Below are positions 26,991-35,863 of a stretch of DNA of 64,000 nt, one piece after another (within the stretch, counting starts at the first letter, position 1; every line of letters starts with the position of its first letter). Origin of the DNA: Trinickia symbiotica. GTDB lineage: Bacteria; Pseudomonadota; Gammaproteobacteria; Burkholderiales; Burkholderiaceae. The position numbers and the translations under genes are program-made. Below the pieces are notes generated by a model. The model was not told where the DNA came from. It did not search any database and saw only the letters and a list, made by a program, of their open reading frames with translations. Location: the NCBI RefSeq assembly GCF_002934455.1, contig NZ_PTIR01000002.1, positions 310,001 to 374,000 of the forward strand, read 5' to 3'.

Positions 26991-28589
26991 TTATCGTCCG
27001 GTGCGCCGCTCCGTGGCGCGTTCGACCAGTGCGTCGATGAGCGGCAATTGCACGGGTTTCGTCAGATGCACATCGAAGCCGCGCGATAGCGAACGCTCGA
27101 TATCGCTCTCCTGCCCGAAACCCGTCATCGCGGCGAACAGCGAGCCGCGCAACGCCGATACCTGCTTCAACCGCTGCAAAACGGTGAAACCGTCCGCCCC
27201 GGGCATCGCGATATCGATGAGCGCGACGTCGATATCGTTGGTCTTGCCCGCCAGCGCGAGCGCCTGCGCCCCGCTATAAGCGACGTGAACGCGATGCCCC
27301 TTCATGCGCAGCAGCATCGCCATGCTGTCGGCGGAATCCACGTTGTCGTCGACGATCAATATCGCAAGCGTTTCACCGCGACCGCTCTCGCTCGCCCCCG
27401 CCTGCCCGAGTCCATCGTGACCGTTGTTGGCAGCCAAAGATGCCGCGAGCAGCGGCAGCCGCACCGTGAAAGTCGCACCGCGCCCGACCCCGCCGCTCGT
27501 GGCGGAAACCGAGCCGCCATGCATTTCGATGAGCCAACGGGTGAGCGTCAGGCCGATGCCGAGCCCGCTTTCCCTTCGTTCGAGCCGCGTGTCGGCCTGC
27601 ACGAACAGATCGAAGATGGAATCGATGGCGGCTGGGTCGATCCCGCAACCGTCGTCGGTGACGCGCATGACCGCGAAAACACGGTTTTCCTGCGCGATCT
27701 CGACGCTGATATGGCCGCCCTGCTCGGAAAACTTCGAAGCGTTGCTCAAGAGACTCTGTGCAACCTGCACCAGACGAGCCATGTCGCCATTCACGATGAC
27801 GCCGGCATCGGGCCCCTTCACTTCCACAATCTGCTGACGCAACACGAGGTGCGGGCGGATCATCTCCATCCCGCGTGACACGACGTCGCGCAAATCGACC
27901 GGGGCCAGGCGCAACGCAACCTTCCCCGTCGTGATTCTGCCGGCGTCGAGCAAGTCGTCGACAAGACGGGTCAGGTGCGAAATCTGGCGATCGATCACGT
28001 CCCGGCATTGTCTGAGCGTCGGACTCAGGAGCGGCTCGAGCATCATCACGCTCAGTGCGTTGCTGACCGGAGCGAGCGGATTGCGAAGCTCGTGCGCGAG
28101 CGTCGCGAGAAACTCGTTCATGTGCTGGCTCGCGGCCTCGAGATCGCGCAAGCGCTTGCGCTCCGTCATGTCGCGCGTCACTTTCGCGAAGCCGCATAGC
28201 TTCCGTTCGCCGTCTTCTTCTGTGCGGTAGACGGCCGCGATGACCACGTTCGCCCAGAACATCCTGCCGTCTTTGCGCACGCGCCAACCCTCGTCCTCGA
28301 CGCGGCCGACGCTCGCCGCGGTGACGAGCTCCGATTCACACTTGCCCCTTGCGACGTCCTCGGGAGGATAAAAGATCGAAAAGTGCCGGCCGATGATTTC
28401 CTCGGCCGTGTAGCCCTTGATCTTCCGCGCGCCGCTATTCCAGCTCACGATGTTGCCGCTGGTATCCAGCATGAAGATCGCGTAGTCCTGGACGGATTCG
28501 ACCAGGATCCGGAAGCGTTCCTCGGGCGGGGCTTGTGCCGGTTCGGGCGGGACCGGCTGAACGTCCCAGGCGGAGGAGTCCGGATGCAT
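26991..28589 (-). CDS. PAS-domain hybrid sensor histidine kinase
   Basis: A 532-residue cytoplasmic hybrid kinase. Order: PAS/PAC (about residues 25-140, DYAIFMLDTSGNIVSWNSGA), HisKA with the phospho-histidine in LATLAHELRNPLAP, HATPase_c (VTDDGCGIDPAA N-box side, GLGIGLTLTRWL G-box), then a C-terminal receiver with ILIVDDNVDSADS and the phospho-acceptor Asp in ALIDIAMPGADG. No transmembrane segment, so it senses an internal signal through PAS. The start is uncertain: ATG at 28589 is used here, with a GTG at 28661 as alternative. A receiver-only protein is encoded upstream on the same strand. Confidence 0.88.
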   Translation of the reverse strand: MHPDSSAWDVQPVPPEPAQAPPEERFRILVESVQDYAIFMLDTSGNIVSWNSGARKIKGYTAEEIIGRHFSIFYPPEDVARGKCESELVTAASVGRVEDEGWRVRKDGRMFWANVVIAAVYRTEEDGERKLCGFAKVTRDMTERKRLRDLEAASQHMNEFLATLAHELRNPLAPVSNALSVMMLEPLLSPTLRQCRDVIDRQISHLTRLVDDLLDAGRITTGKVALRLAPVDLRDVVSRGMEMIRPHLVLRQQIVEVKGPDAGVIVNGDMARLVQVAQSLLSNASKFSEQGGHISVEIAQENRVFAVMRVTDDGCGIDPAAIDSIFDLFVQADTRLERRESGLGIGLTLTRWLIEMHGGSVSATSGGVGRGATFTVRLPLLAASLAANNGHDGLGQAGASESGRGETLAILIVDDNVDSADSMAMLLRMKGHRVHVAYSGAQALALAGKTNDIDVALIDIAMPGADGFTVLQRLKQVSALRGSLFAAMTGFGQESDIERSLSRGFDVHLTKPVQLPLIDALVERATERRTGR

Positions 28590-28958
28590 AGACGACGCGT
28601 TGACTTGTTGGAAGGAGACGGCGTCGAAGCGACTGCCGCAATAGGTGCAACCTGAAAGCACGATATGTGCCGAAGCACTGGCGGTCGCGTGGCCCTCGCC
28701 GGTCGCCGCGCGGCAACGTCGCGCGGGGCAATGTCGTTATGCGCTTGGCATCGCTCGGCAACGCATCGTGACCTCGCCGCACACGCGTTGCGCGCGGCGC
28801 GGGCCTTCATTGGCAACGTGTGCGGAACGCCAGTTTTAACCGGAAAGATTTGCAAAAACTACTCTCGGCCGGGCGGGCGGACTCCTGCCCAGCGCGCTCG
28901 GCCGACGAACATTCGATCGAAGGCTCGATCGCCGGCTTCCTTGCCGCCCTGCCGCGGT
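28590..28958. other. Region between the receiver gene and the hybrid kinase
   Basis: About 370 bases between two minus-strand genes. If the kinase uses the GTG at 28661, the first 72 bases are coding. Otherwise I see no gene, RNA or clear hairpin; the promoter of the kinase gene should lie here. Confidence 0.45.
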
Positions 28959-29369
28959 TCAACTCGCGGCACGCTCGGCGACGGCTTCGGCGATGAGCGC
29001 AATCAGACGATCGGGCTCGGCCGGCTTCGTCATGAAATGCTGAAAACCCTCGCCGATACTGCGTAGCCGATAGGCTTCGTCGGTGTGGCCCGTAATCGCG
29101 ACGGAAACCGCCGGCGAGCGGTTGTGGCGAATTTCATCGTCGCGCAACCGCTGGATCAGATAAAAGCCATCCATCGCCGGCAAATCGAGGTCGCAGACCA
29201 CTGCGTCGGGAGTCATGCTCAATACGGCTTCGACACCTTCCTCGGCATCGTGGGCCGCGACGACGCGCGCCCCTTCCGCTTCGAACATCTCCGTCAACGA
29301 TTCTCTGCTGGAGGGATCGTCATCGACGACGACGATCGTCATCTGCTCCAGCCTCTGTACTCCATTCAT
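28959..29369 (-). CDS. Single-domain response regulator
   Basis: A 136-residue receiver domain and nothing else. The acidic pocket is VVVDDDPSS, the phospho-acceptor is in VVCDLDLPAMDGF, and the conserved Thr and Lys are in AITGHTDE and FMTKPAEPD. With no output domain it probably acts by protein contact or phosphotransfer, likely with the hybrid kinase encoded just downstream. ATG 29369 is used; 29342 (MTIVVVDDD) is also possible. Confidence 0.85.
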   Translation of the reverse strand: MNGVQRLEQMTIVVVDDDPSSRESLTEMFEAEGARVVAAHDAEEGVEAVLSMTPDAVVCDLDLPAMDGFYLIQRLRDDEIRHNRSPAVSVAITGHTDEAYRLRSIGEGFQHFMTKPAEPDRLIALIAEAVAERAAS

Positions 29370-29750
29370 ATGAATTCTTTGACACCGCCCATGCGGGATT
29401 CTTGAGCTTCGGACTTCGCTCGAGCCTTCGAGTTGCATGTTGTCCGCGCCATAGCCTAACGGCAGCGGACACACGCGAGCGAAACTGTAGCTCGTTACAC
29501 AACTCGCCTCTCACTCGAGTCGCGGCGGACGATACCACGTACCGGCGTCGCGACGATGAATGACGTTGCCGGCAGTGTTGGCTTTCACACGCAATGGCAA
29601 AAACGACCGGCAGCGCGACGTCAACTGCATGACAACGGAGAAGAATCAGTGCCCGAAGACGATCCCTTTCAGTGGGATGCCGCGAAGCAGCTCCTCGGGG
29701 ATACAATCGCCGCGCATGTCGGAGTCTCGGCTTCCAACAAGGAGCATGAA
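29370..29750. other. Divergent intergenic region upstream of receiver and membrane-protein genes
   Basis: About 380 bases. An open frame continues upstream of the membrane protein, but a strong ribosome site directly before 29751 argues against a longer protein. No RNA gene or strong repeat seen. Confidence 0.45.
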
Positions 29751-30242
29751 ATGGGCAAGCTCGGTGCGGGATTGGCAGGTGGCTTGACGCTCAACGTGGC
29801 GATGCTTCTCACGTTTCGCCTGCTCGGATTCGGATGGACGGGCGGGGGCGTTTTGCTTGCCTCGCCGTTGCAAAGCGGCAAATTTATCGCTGTCTGGACG
29901 CAACTTGAGCCGCTGCCCAAAATCGTCGCGGCACCCGCCCCGATGCTGATCGGGCTCCTATTGTTCGGATGCGTTCACGCCGCGATCTACGATTGGCTCG
30001 CGCCCCATTGGCCGACGGGGGTAACCGCAAGAGCGATTCGTTTCGCCGGCCTCAATTTCGTGCTCGCCTACGTGTTCTTCGAATTCTTCGCGCCGTTCAA
30101 TCTGTTCGGCGAGCCGCTCGTTCTCGTCGCGCTCGAACTGATTTTCTGGTTGATCGTCGCCACGGCCGAGGCCTTCGTCATCGCGTCGATCGCGGAGCGC
30201 GCAAGGCGACACAGCGTGCCTGGCCTGCAAACGCCTGCTTAA
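29751..30242 (+). CDS. Hypothetical inner-membrane protein
   Basis: A 163-residue protein with four hydrophobic helices (GLAGGLTLNVAMLLTFRLLG, PAPMLIGLLLFGCVHAAIY, FAGLNFVLAYVFFEFFAPF and LVALELIFWLIVATAEAFVI). I do not recognise a named family. ATG 29751 is preceded by AAGGAGCATGAA. It is convergent with the hsp20 pair, with a strong hairpin between. Confidence 0.7.
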   Translation: MGKLGAGLAGGLTLNVAMLLTFRLLGFGWTGGGVLLASPLQSGKFIAVWTQLEPLPKIVAAPAPMLIGLLLFGCVHAAIYDWLAPHWPTGVTARAIRFAGLNFVLAYVFFEFFAPFNLFGEPLVLVALELIFWLIVATAEAFVIASIAERARRHSVPGLQTPA

Positions 30243-30265
30243 GGCACCGTTGGCACCGCTACGTT

Positions 30266-30288
30266 CGCCCCCCGGCGAACGGGGGGCG
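30266..30288. terminator. Bidirectional terminator hairpin
   Basis: GC-rich perfect arms CGCCCCCC (30266-30273) and GGGGGGCG (30281-30288) with a 7-base loop, between the convergent membrane-protein gene and the hsp20 operon. The plus-strand continuation is only moderately T-rich. Confidence 0.6.
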
Positions 30289-30305
30289 TTGCCCTTGTCG
30301 ATTCC

Positions 30306-30716
30306 TCAGCTCGTTTTGACTTCGATGCGCCGCGGCTGCGCTTCTTCACGACGCGGGATCGTCAGCTTCAGCACACCGTCGCGCAACTCCGCCTCGACCT
30401 TCGACGTATCGAGGTCGGGACTCAGCGTGAACGTGCGCGCGAAACGCGGCTCCCGCATCTCGACATGCTGCACGCGCAGCGCGGCCGGCATCGACACGAC
30501 AGCCTCCGCTTCGATCGAGAGCCTGCCGTCGTGCACATTGATTTCGAGCTTGTCTTTACTCACGCCCGGCAAATCGGCCCACAGCGTAATGCCTTGCTTG
30601 TTCTCATAGACGTCGACGGCAGGCGTAACCTTGACCGGGCGCACGGCCTCGCCGTCGCGACGCGAGACCGCCTGCTGCTGGTCGTCCCGCTGAGCCAATT
30701 GGTTCGTATCGCTCAT
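30306..30716 (-). CDS. Small heat shock protein, Hsp20/alpha-crystallin family
   Basis: A 136-residue chaperone. The alpha-crystallin domain spans about residues 30-125: PAVDVYENKQGITLWADLPGV (in part), KLEINVHDGRLSIEAEA, and ELRDGVLKLTIPRRE with the conserved GVLxxxxP motif; the tail RRIEVKTS carries an IxV-like anchor. ATP-independent holdase that binds unfolding proteins. It follows the other hsp20 gene by 16 bases, so the two are co-transcribed. Confidence 0.92.
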   Translation of the reverse strand: MSDTNQLAQRDDQQQAVSRRDGEAVRPVKVTPAVDVYENKQGITLWADLPGVSKDKLEINVHDGRLSIEAEAVVSMPAALRVQHVEMREPRFARTFTLSPDLDTSKVEAELRDGVLKLTIPRREEAQPRRIEVKTS

Positions 30717-30732
30717 GATCAGCCTCTTTCGA

Positions 30733-31173
30733 TTAGTGAATTTCCACGACGCGCGGCTTCGACGACTCGCGCTTGCCGACGCTGATCATCAGGCAGCCGT
30801 TTTCGTAACGGGCCTCGACCTTGTCGGGATCGGCGGACTGCGGCAACTCGATGACGCGGCGGAACTTGCCCGCGAAGCGCTCCTGCGCGTAAATCCGCGT
30901 TTCGTCGCCCGGCCCGGGCAGCAAGGAATCGCGCTCGCCGCTGATCGTCAGCAGCCCCTTGTCGATCGACACTTCGATCTTCGACGGATCGAGGCCCGGC
31001 GCGAATGCGACGATTTCCACCGAATCGTCGGTCGAACCGATGTTCACGTTCGGAAAAGCGGAAAGCTGCATCGCCCGGATGCTGGATGGGAAACCGCCGA
31101 ACAAGCTCGCCATCTGCCGCTGCAAACGGTCGAATTCGCCGAAAAGGTCAGTTCCGAAAAAGAGATCGCTCAT
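30733..31173 (-). CDS. Small heat shock protein, Hsp20 family
   Basis: A 146-residue small heat shock protein. N-terminal arm SDLFFGTDLFGEFDRLQRQM, then the alpha-crystallin domain (about 45-140) with SVEIVAFAPGLDPSKIEVSI and YENGCLMISVGKRE at the GVLxxxxP position (here GCLMISV), and a short IxI-like end VVEIH. The start at 31173 lies 7 bases from an AGGAGG site; an ATG 6 bases upstream is too close. First gene of the pair. Confidence 0.93.
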   Translation of the reverse strand: MSDLFFGTDLFGEFDRLQRQMASLFGGFPSSIRAMQLSAFPNVNIGSTDDSVEIVAFAPGLDPSKIEVSIDKGLLTISGERDSLLPGPGDETRIYAQERFAGKFRRVIELPQSADPDKVEARYENGCLMISVGKRESSKPRVVEIH

Positions 31174-31355
31174 GGTCATTTCCTCCTGGCGCCAAAGTAA
31201 GGCGAAAGGGCGACGCGCTCCCATCCGCCCGCCGGAGCACCGGCAAACAAATCGAAACACGAGGCAGCAACGATCGTGCGTCACTGCCTGAGCGAAACAG
31301 CAGATAAGAACCAAGCGGCAAATTTCAAGACCCGCGATGCACGCGCGGACGCTTC

Positions 31356-32189
31356 TCAGGTCAACAGCAACCCAAGCTCGCGCGCACCGTCCTTCAAGAC
31401 GGGCAGGAAGCGACTCAGCATTTCGGCGACCGAGACCCGGGCCGCTTGCGCGCCGACATTCAACGCGGCCACGACGCGGCCGTCCGGCGCCTCGATCGGC
31501 ACCGCTATTGATCGCAGGCCGATCTCGAGTTCCTGATCGTTGACGGCGTAGCCGTCGCGGCGCACCGATTCGAGGGCTTCCCGCAGGCCTTCGCGTGAAA
31601 CGATCGTATTCGTCGTGTGCTGGATCAGCTTGGCGCGTTCGAGGTAGGCATCGAGGTCCGCGCCCGGCAGATGAGAAAGCAGCACGCGTCCCATCGACGT
31701 GCAATACGCCGGCAAGCGGCTGCCGACGTGCAGGTCGATCGTCATGATCCGCGACGTGAACGCTCGCGCAATATAAAGAATCTCGTCGCCATCGAGGATC
31801 GCTACCGAGCTCGATTCGTTCAATGTGTTGCTGATATGGCGCAACACGGGCTGGGCGGCGTTCGCGAGAGGCGTCGACGCGAGGTAGGCATGACCCAGCG
31901 CGAGGATGCGCGGACGCAGAGAAAAATTGCGGCCGTCTTCGGCACTGACGAAGCCGAGCTTGCCGAGCGTATGCAGGCAGCGCCTGACGGCGGCGCGCGG
32001 AATGCCGGTGCGTTGGCTGATTTGCGAAATCGTCAGCACACGGCGCTGCGGCGAAAACGCCTGAATCACCGAGAGTCCGCGCGCAAGCGAAGTCATGAAG
32101 TCGGGATCGGACTCGCTCGGTGCGTCGATGGGGGTGTCGGGTACGGGCGGCGCTGTCGCGGCGTCGGGCGGATGAAGCGGCTCGTTCAT
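31356..32189 (-). CDS. pcaR: IclR-family regulator of the beta-ketoadipate pathway
   Basis: A 277-residue IclR protein: an N-terminal winged helix (about 35-95, with SFSPQ-like linker and LTISQISQRTGIPRAAVRRC) and a C-terminal effector domain with SSVAILDGDEILYIAR and PAYCTSMGRVLLS, as in PcaR/PobR/CatR-type IclR regulators. It is divergent from pcaIJFD and the gap contains repeats resembling PcaR sites, so PcaR responding to 3-oxoadipate is the best call. Start at 32189 (MNEPLH); the longer frame would cover an operator. Confidence 0.88.
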   Translation of the reverse strand: MNEPLHPPDAATAPPVPDTPIDAPSESDPDFMTSLARGLSVIQAFSPQRRVLTISQISQRTGIPRAAVRRCLHTLGKLGFVSAEDGRNFSLRPRILALGHAYLASTPLANAAQPVLRHISNTLNESSSVAILDGDEILYIARAFTSRIMTIDLHVGSRLPAYCTSMGRVLLSHLPGADLDAYLERAKLIQHTTNTIVSREGLREALESVRRDGYAVNDQELEIGLRSIAVPIEAPDGRVVAALNVGAQAARVSVAEMLSRFLPVLKDGARELGLLLT

Positions 32190-32231
32190 AGTGATTTTCC
32201 ACAGGTAGCTCGTGAGCATTTTAATCGGTTT

Positions 32232-32246
32232 GTTCGGTAATCGAAC
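32232..32246. promoter_or_regulatory. PcaR-type operator, site 1
   Basis: GTTCGGTAATCGAAC is a near-perfect 15-bp palindrome close to the pseudomonad PcaR sequence I recall (GTTCGATAATCGCAC). It lies 43 bases before the pcaR start and could mediate autoregulation. Confidence 0.65.
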
Positions 32247-32306
32247 AATCGCCCTGGATTGGTGCTTTCTTTGCATTGACCGCGCTGCCGGGCCGTTTCC
32301 GCCATT

Positions 32307-32321
32307 GTTCGATAACCGAAC
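32307..32321. promoter_or_regulatory. PcaR-type operator, site 2
   Basis: GTTCGATAACCGAAC repeats site 1 with two changes, 75 bases away. It is about 100 bases upstream of pcaI, in a position suited to activation. Confidence 0.65.
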
Positions 32322-32325
32322 AGTC

Positions 32326-32340
32326 TTTCGATAATCGCCC
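32326..32340. promoter_or_regulatory. PcaR-type operator, site 3 (half conserved)
   Basis: TTTCGATAATCGCCC differs from the recalled PcaR sequence at two positions and follows site 2 after 4 bases, giving a tandem pair near the pcaI promoter. Confidence 0.55.
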
Positions 32341-32423
32341 TTGACCGTCGCCGTCGCTCGCCCTTACATTGAGCAGCATCACGACAGCGACCCTGCGCTC
32401 GCTCGAGCGCTAAAGCTCAAACC

Positions 32424-33107
32424 ATGATCGATAAGACCGTTTCTTCGCCGCAAGATGCCGTGGCCGGCATCTTCGACGGCGCCACCGTGATGATCGGCGG
32501 CTTCGGCACGGCCGGACAGCCGGCCGAGCTCATCGACGCCTTGATCGAACAAGGCGCCAAGGACCTCACGATCGTCAACAACAACGCGGGCAACGGCGAG
32601 CTCGGGCTTGCCGCGTTGCTGAAAGCCCGACGCGTGCGCAAGATCGTCTGCTCTTTTCCGCGTCAGGCGGACTCGCAGGTGTTCGATGCGCTCTACCGCG
32701 CGGGCGAGATCGAGCTCGAGCTCGTGCCGCAGGGCAATCTCGCCGTCCGCATTCAGGCGGCGGGAGCCGGGCTCGGCGCCGTCTTCACGCCGACGGGTTA
32801 CGGCACGCTGCTGGCCGAGGGCAAGGAAACGCGCGAGATCGACGGCAGGCAGTACGTGCTCGAGTACCCGATCAAGGCCGACTTCGCCCTCATCAAGGCC
32901 TATCGCGGCGATCGCTGGGGCAATCTCGTCTATCGCAAGACGGCGCGCAACTTCGGTCCGATCATGGCCATGGCCGCGTCGGTCACGATCGCTCAGGTGA
33001 GCGAGATCGTGCCGCTCGGCTCGCTCGATCCCGAAGCCGTCGTCACACCGGGCATCTTCGTCAAACGCGTCGTGGCCGTGCCCGGTCAGGCCGCACTGGC
33101 CGCGTGA
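32424..33107 (+). CDS. pcaI: 3-oxoadipate CoA-transferase subunit A
   Basis: A 227-residue CoA-transferase alpha subunit that with PcaJ moves CoA from succinyl-CoA to 3-oxoadipate. The glycine-rich block TVMIGGFGTAGQPAELIDAL is near residue 22 and VNNNAGNGELGLAALL follows. PcaJ starts 10 bases after it. First gene of the divergent pca operon, downstream of three PcaR-like sites. Confidence 0.94.
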   Translation: MIDKTVSSPQDAVAGIFDGATVMIGGFGTAGQPAELIDALIEQGAKDLTIVNNNAGNGELGLAALLKARRVRKIVCSFPRQADSQVFDALYRAGEIELELVPQGNLAVRIQAAGAGLGAVFTPTGYGTLLAEGKETREIDGRQYVLEYPIKADFALIKAYRGDRWGNLVYRKTARNFGPIMAMAASVTIAQVSEIVPLGSLDPEAVVTPGIFVKRVVAVPGQAALAA

Positions 33108-33117
33108 GGAGCAACAC

Positions 33118-33774
33118 ATGACTAAATGGACCCGCGATGACATGGCGCGCCGCGTCGCGCAAGACATTCCCGAAGGCGCCTACGTGAATCTCGGCATCGG
33201 TCTGCCGACGAAGGTGGCCAATTACCTGCCGAAAGAGCGCGAGATTTTCCTGCAGAGCGAGAACGGTTTACTCGGCATGGGGCCGGCGCCCGCGCCCGGT
33301 CAGGAGGACCCCGAGCTCATCAACGCCGGCAAGGAGCCCGTTACGCTCATCGAAGGCGGCTGCTTTTTCCATCATGGCGATTCCTTCGCGATGATGCGCG
33401 GCGGCCACCTCGATATCTGCGTGCTCGGCGCGTTTCAGGTTTCGGCGCGCGGCGATCTCGCCAACTGGCACACGGGCGCGCCCGACGCGATTCCCGCTGT
33501 CGGCGGCGCGATGGATCTCGCGATCGGTGCAAAGAAGGTGTTCGTTATGACCGATCACCTGACCAAGCAGGGCGAATGCAAGATCGTCGAGCACTGCACC
33601 TATCCGCTCACGGGCATTGCCTGCGTCGATCGTATCTATACAGACCTTGCCGTGATCGACATCACGGCGCGCGGACTCGAAGTCATCGACATCGTCGTAG
33701 GCCTGAGCTTCGACGAGCTGCAAAAGGTCACCCCTGTCCCGCTGATCCTTGCGACCTCGGCGGCGCACGCCTGA
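33118..33774 (+). CDS. pcaJ: 3-oxoadipate CoA-transferase subunit B
   Basis: A 218-residue beta subunit. NLGIGLPTKVANYLP and the catalytic glutamate in LQSENGLLGMGPAP (about E51) are the family I CoA-transferase motifs; GGAMDLAIGAKKVFVM lies downstream. AGGAG site before ATG 33118. Works as a heterocomplex with PcaI in the cytoplasm. Confidence 0.94.
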   Translation: MTKWTRDDMARRVAQDIPEGAYVNLGIGLPTKVANYLPKEREIFLQSENGLLGMGPAPAPGQEDPELINAGKEPVTLIEGGCFFHHGDSFAMMRGGHLDICVLGAFQVSARGDLANWHTGAPDAIPAVGGAMDLAIGAKKVFVMTDHLTKQGECKIVEHCTYPLTGIACVDRIYTDLAVIDITARGLEVIDIVVGLSFDELQKVTPVPLILATSAAHA

Positions 33775-33790
33775 CGAATAGGAAGACATC

Positions 33791-34993
33791 ATGGAAGAAG
33801 CCTATATCTGCGACGCGATACGGACGCCGTTCGGCCGCTACGGCGGCGCGTTGTCCACCGTGCGCGCCGACGATCTCGCCGCGCTGCCGATCAAAGCGCT
33901 CATTGAGCGCAATCCCAAGGTCGATTGGAGCGCGATCGACGACGTCATCTACGGCTGTGCGAATCAGGCCGGCGAGGACAACCGCAACGTCGCGCGCATG
34001 GCGGCGCTGCTCGCGGGGCTGCCCGTCGACGTGCCGGGCAGCACGGTGAACCGCCTCTGCGGCTCGGGGCTCGATGCGCTCGGCACGGCCGCGCGCGCGA
34101 TCAAGACGGGCGAGACGAGCCTCATGATCGCGGGCGGCGTGGAAAGCATGAGCCGCGCGCCGTTCGTCATGGGCAAAGCCGAGACGGCCTTCAGCCGCTC
34201 GGCCAAGATCGAGGACACGACCATCGGCTGGCGCTTCGTCAACCCTGCGATGAAGGCGATGTACGGCGTCGATTCGATGCCGGAAACCGGCGAGAATGTC
34301 GCGGCCGAATTTGCGATCAGCCGTGAAGACCAGGACAAGTTCGCGTTGCGCAGCCAGATGCGCGCCGCGGCCGCTCAAGAGGCGCGGCGCTTCGACGACG
34401 AACTGATTCCCGCCAGCGTCCCGCAGAAAAAAGGCGAGCCTGTCATCGTCGGCAAGGACGAGCACCCTCGCGCGACTTCGCTCGAAGCGCTCGCGAAACT
34501 GAAGGGCGTCGTGCGTCCCGACGGGACCGTCACGGCCGGCAACTCGTCGGGCGTCAACGATGGCTCTTGCGCCCTCCTGCTCGCCAACGAGCGCGACGCG
34601 GCACGCTATGGGCTGACGCCGCGCGCACGCGTCGTCGCGATGGCGACGGCGGGCATCGCGCCGCGCATCATGGGTTTCGGTCCCGCGCAAGCCGTGCGTA
34701 AGGTGCTCGAACGTGCGAGACTCACACTCGATCAGATGGACGTCATCGAGTTGAACGAAGCGTTCGCCTCGCAGGCGCTCGCCGTCACGCGCAGCCTCGG
34801 CCTTGCAGACGACGACGCGCGCGTCAATCCGAACGGCGGCGCGATCGCGCTAGGCCATCCGCTCGGCGCCTCGGGTGCACGACTCGCCACGACCGCGACC
34901 TACCAGCTCGCGCGCACGGGCGGACGCTATGCACTCTGCACGATGTGCATCGGCGTCGGGCAGGGCATCGCCGTCGTCATCGAGCGCGTCTGA
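33791..34993 (+). CDS. pcaF: 3-oxoadipyl-CoA thiolase
   Basis: A 400-residue thiolase cleaving 3-oxoadipyl-CoA to succinyl-CoA and acetyl-CoA. Catalytic residues are the nucleophilic Cys in VNRLCGSGLDAL (about C90), the His in AIALGHPLGASG and the second Cys in LCTMCIGVGQG. MEEAYICDAIRTPFGRYGG at the N-terminus is typical of PcaF/PaaJ. Follows pcaJ by 16 bases. Confidence 0.95.
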   Translation: MEEAYICDAIRTPFGRYGGALSTVRADDLAALPIKALIERNPKVDWSAIDDVIYGCANQAGEDNRNVARMAALLAGLPVDVPGSTVNRLCGSGLDALGTAARAIKTGETSLMIAGGVESMSRAPFVMGKAETAFSRSAKIEDTTIGWRFVNPAMKAMYGVDSMPETGENVAAEFAISREDQDKFALRSQMRAAAAQEARRFDDELIPASVPQKKGEPVIVGKDEHPRATSLEALAKLKGVVRPDGTVTAGNSSGVNDGSCALLLANERDAARYGLTPRARVVAMATAGIAPRIMGFGPAQAVRKVLERARLTLDQMDVIELNEAFASQALAVTRSLGLADDDARVNPNGGAIALGHPLGASGARLATTATYQLARTGGRYALCTMCIGVGQGIAVVIERV

Positions 34994-35040
34994 TTCGTTC
35001 GATCTCGATCGCTTGCGACAACACGGGAACCGCGACACTC

Positions 35041-35799
35041 ATGACGACTCTTCATCACGAGCTTTCGGGGCCGGCCGGCGCGCCGGTCATCGTCCTCTCC
35101 AATTCGCTCGGCACTACGTTCGAGATGTGGGATCCGCAGGTCGACGCGTTGCGGGCGAAGTTCCGCGTGTTGCGCTACGACACGCGGGGTCATGGACGCT
35201 CCGCCGCGCTGCCCGGTTCGTACACGATCGATGAGCTGGGCCGCGACGTCATCGCCCTGCTCGATTCGCTCGACATCGAGCGTGCGCATTTCGTCGGGAT
35301 TTCGATGGGCGGGCTCACGGGCCAATGGCTCGGCGTTCACGCCGGAGCGCGGATCGACAAGCTCGTCGTTTCGAACACGGCCGCGCGCATCGGCACCACG
35401 GAAGGGTGGCGCGCCCGGGCGGACCTCGTTCGCAAGCAAGGAATCGCTGACGTGGCCGACGGTGCGGCCGGGCGCTGGTTTACGCCGCGCTTCATCGCAG
35501 CGCAACCCGCGACGGTCGAAACGTTGACGGCTCGGCTCCGCTCGCTTTCGCCCGAAGGATACGCAGCCTGTTGCGATGCGCTCGGCGATGCCGACCTGCG
35601 CGAAGACATCGCGCGCATTTCATGTCCCACGCTCGTTATCGCCGGTGCGCACGATCCGGTGACGACCGTCGATGATGCCCGGTTCATCGCTGCGCGCGTG
35701 CGCGGCGCTCGTCTCGCCGAACTTGATGCATCGCATCTGTCGAATATCGAAGCGGCGGAGGCGTTCACCGAGGCCGTCTTGCGCTTTTTCGGTGACTGA
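35041..35799 (+). CDS. pcaD: 3-oxoadipate enol-lactonase
   Basis: A 252-residue alpha/beta hydrolase opening 3-oxoadipate enol-lactone to 3-oxoadipate. LSNSLGTTFEMWDPQV (oxyanion region), RYDTRGHGRS, the nucleophile elbow HFVGISMGGLTGQW, the Asp in IAGAHDPVT and the His in LDASHLSNIE complete the triad. The longer frame upstream is a shadow; ATG 35041 begins MTTLHHELSG, as usual. It closes the pca block and receives muconolactone-derived enol-lactone from CatBC. Confidence 0.93.
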   Translation: MTTLHHELSGPAGAPVIVLSNSLGTTFEMWDPQVDALRAKFRVLRYDTRGHGRSAALPGSYTIDELGRDVIALLDSLDIERAHFVGISMGGLTGQWLGVHAGARIDKLVVSNTAARIGTTEGWRARADLVRKQGIADVADGAAGRWFTPRFIAAQPATVETLTARLRSLSPEGYAACCDALGDADLREDIARISCPTLVIAGAHDPVTTVDDARFIAARVRGARLAELDASHLSNIEAAEAFTEAVLRFFGD

Positions 35800-35819
35800 C
35801 TTGCCGAGCGTCTGGCAAG
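35800..35819 (+). terminator. Possible hairpin after pcaD
   Basis: CTTGCC (35800-35805) and GGCAAG (35814-35819) directly follow the pcaD stop. A short tandem TTAGCCCC repeat follows at about 35848-35863. No T-run. Confidence 0.35.
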
Positions 35820-35863
35820 CCGGGAACGTCAGCCAGCTCCTAGGCCCTTAGCCCCTTAGCCCC

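Noticed and set aside
30733-32202. 489-residue version of the second Hsp20 protein
   Set aside because: The extension runs antisense-free but over the pcaR gene in another frame and lacks family similarity; AGGAGG marks the start at 31173.
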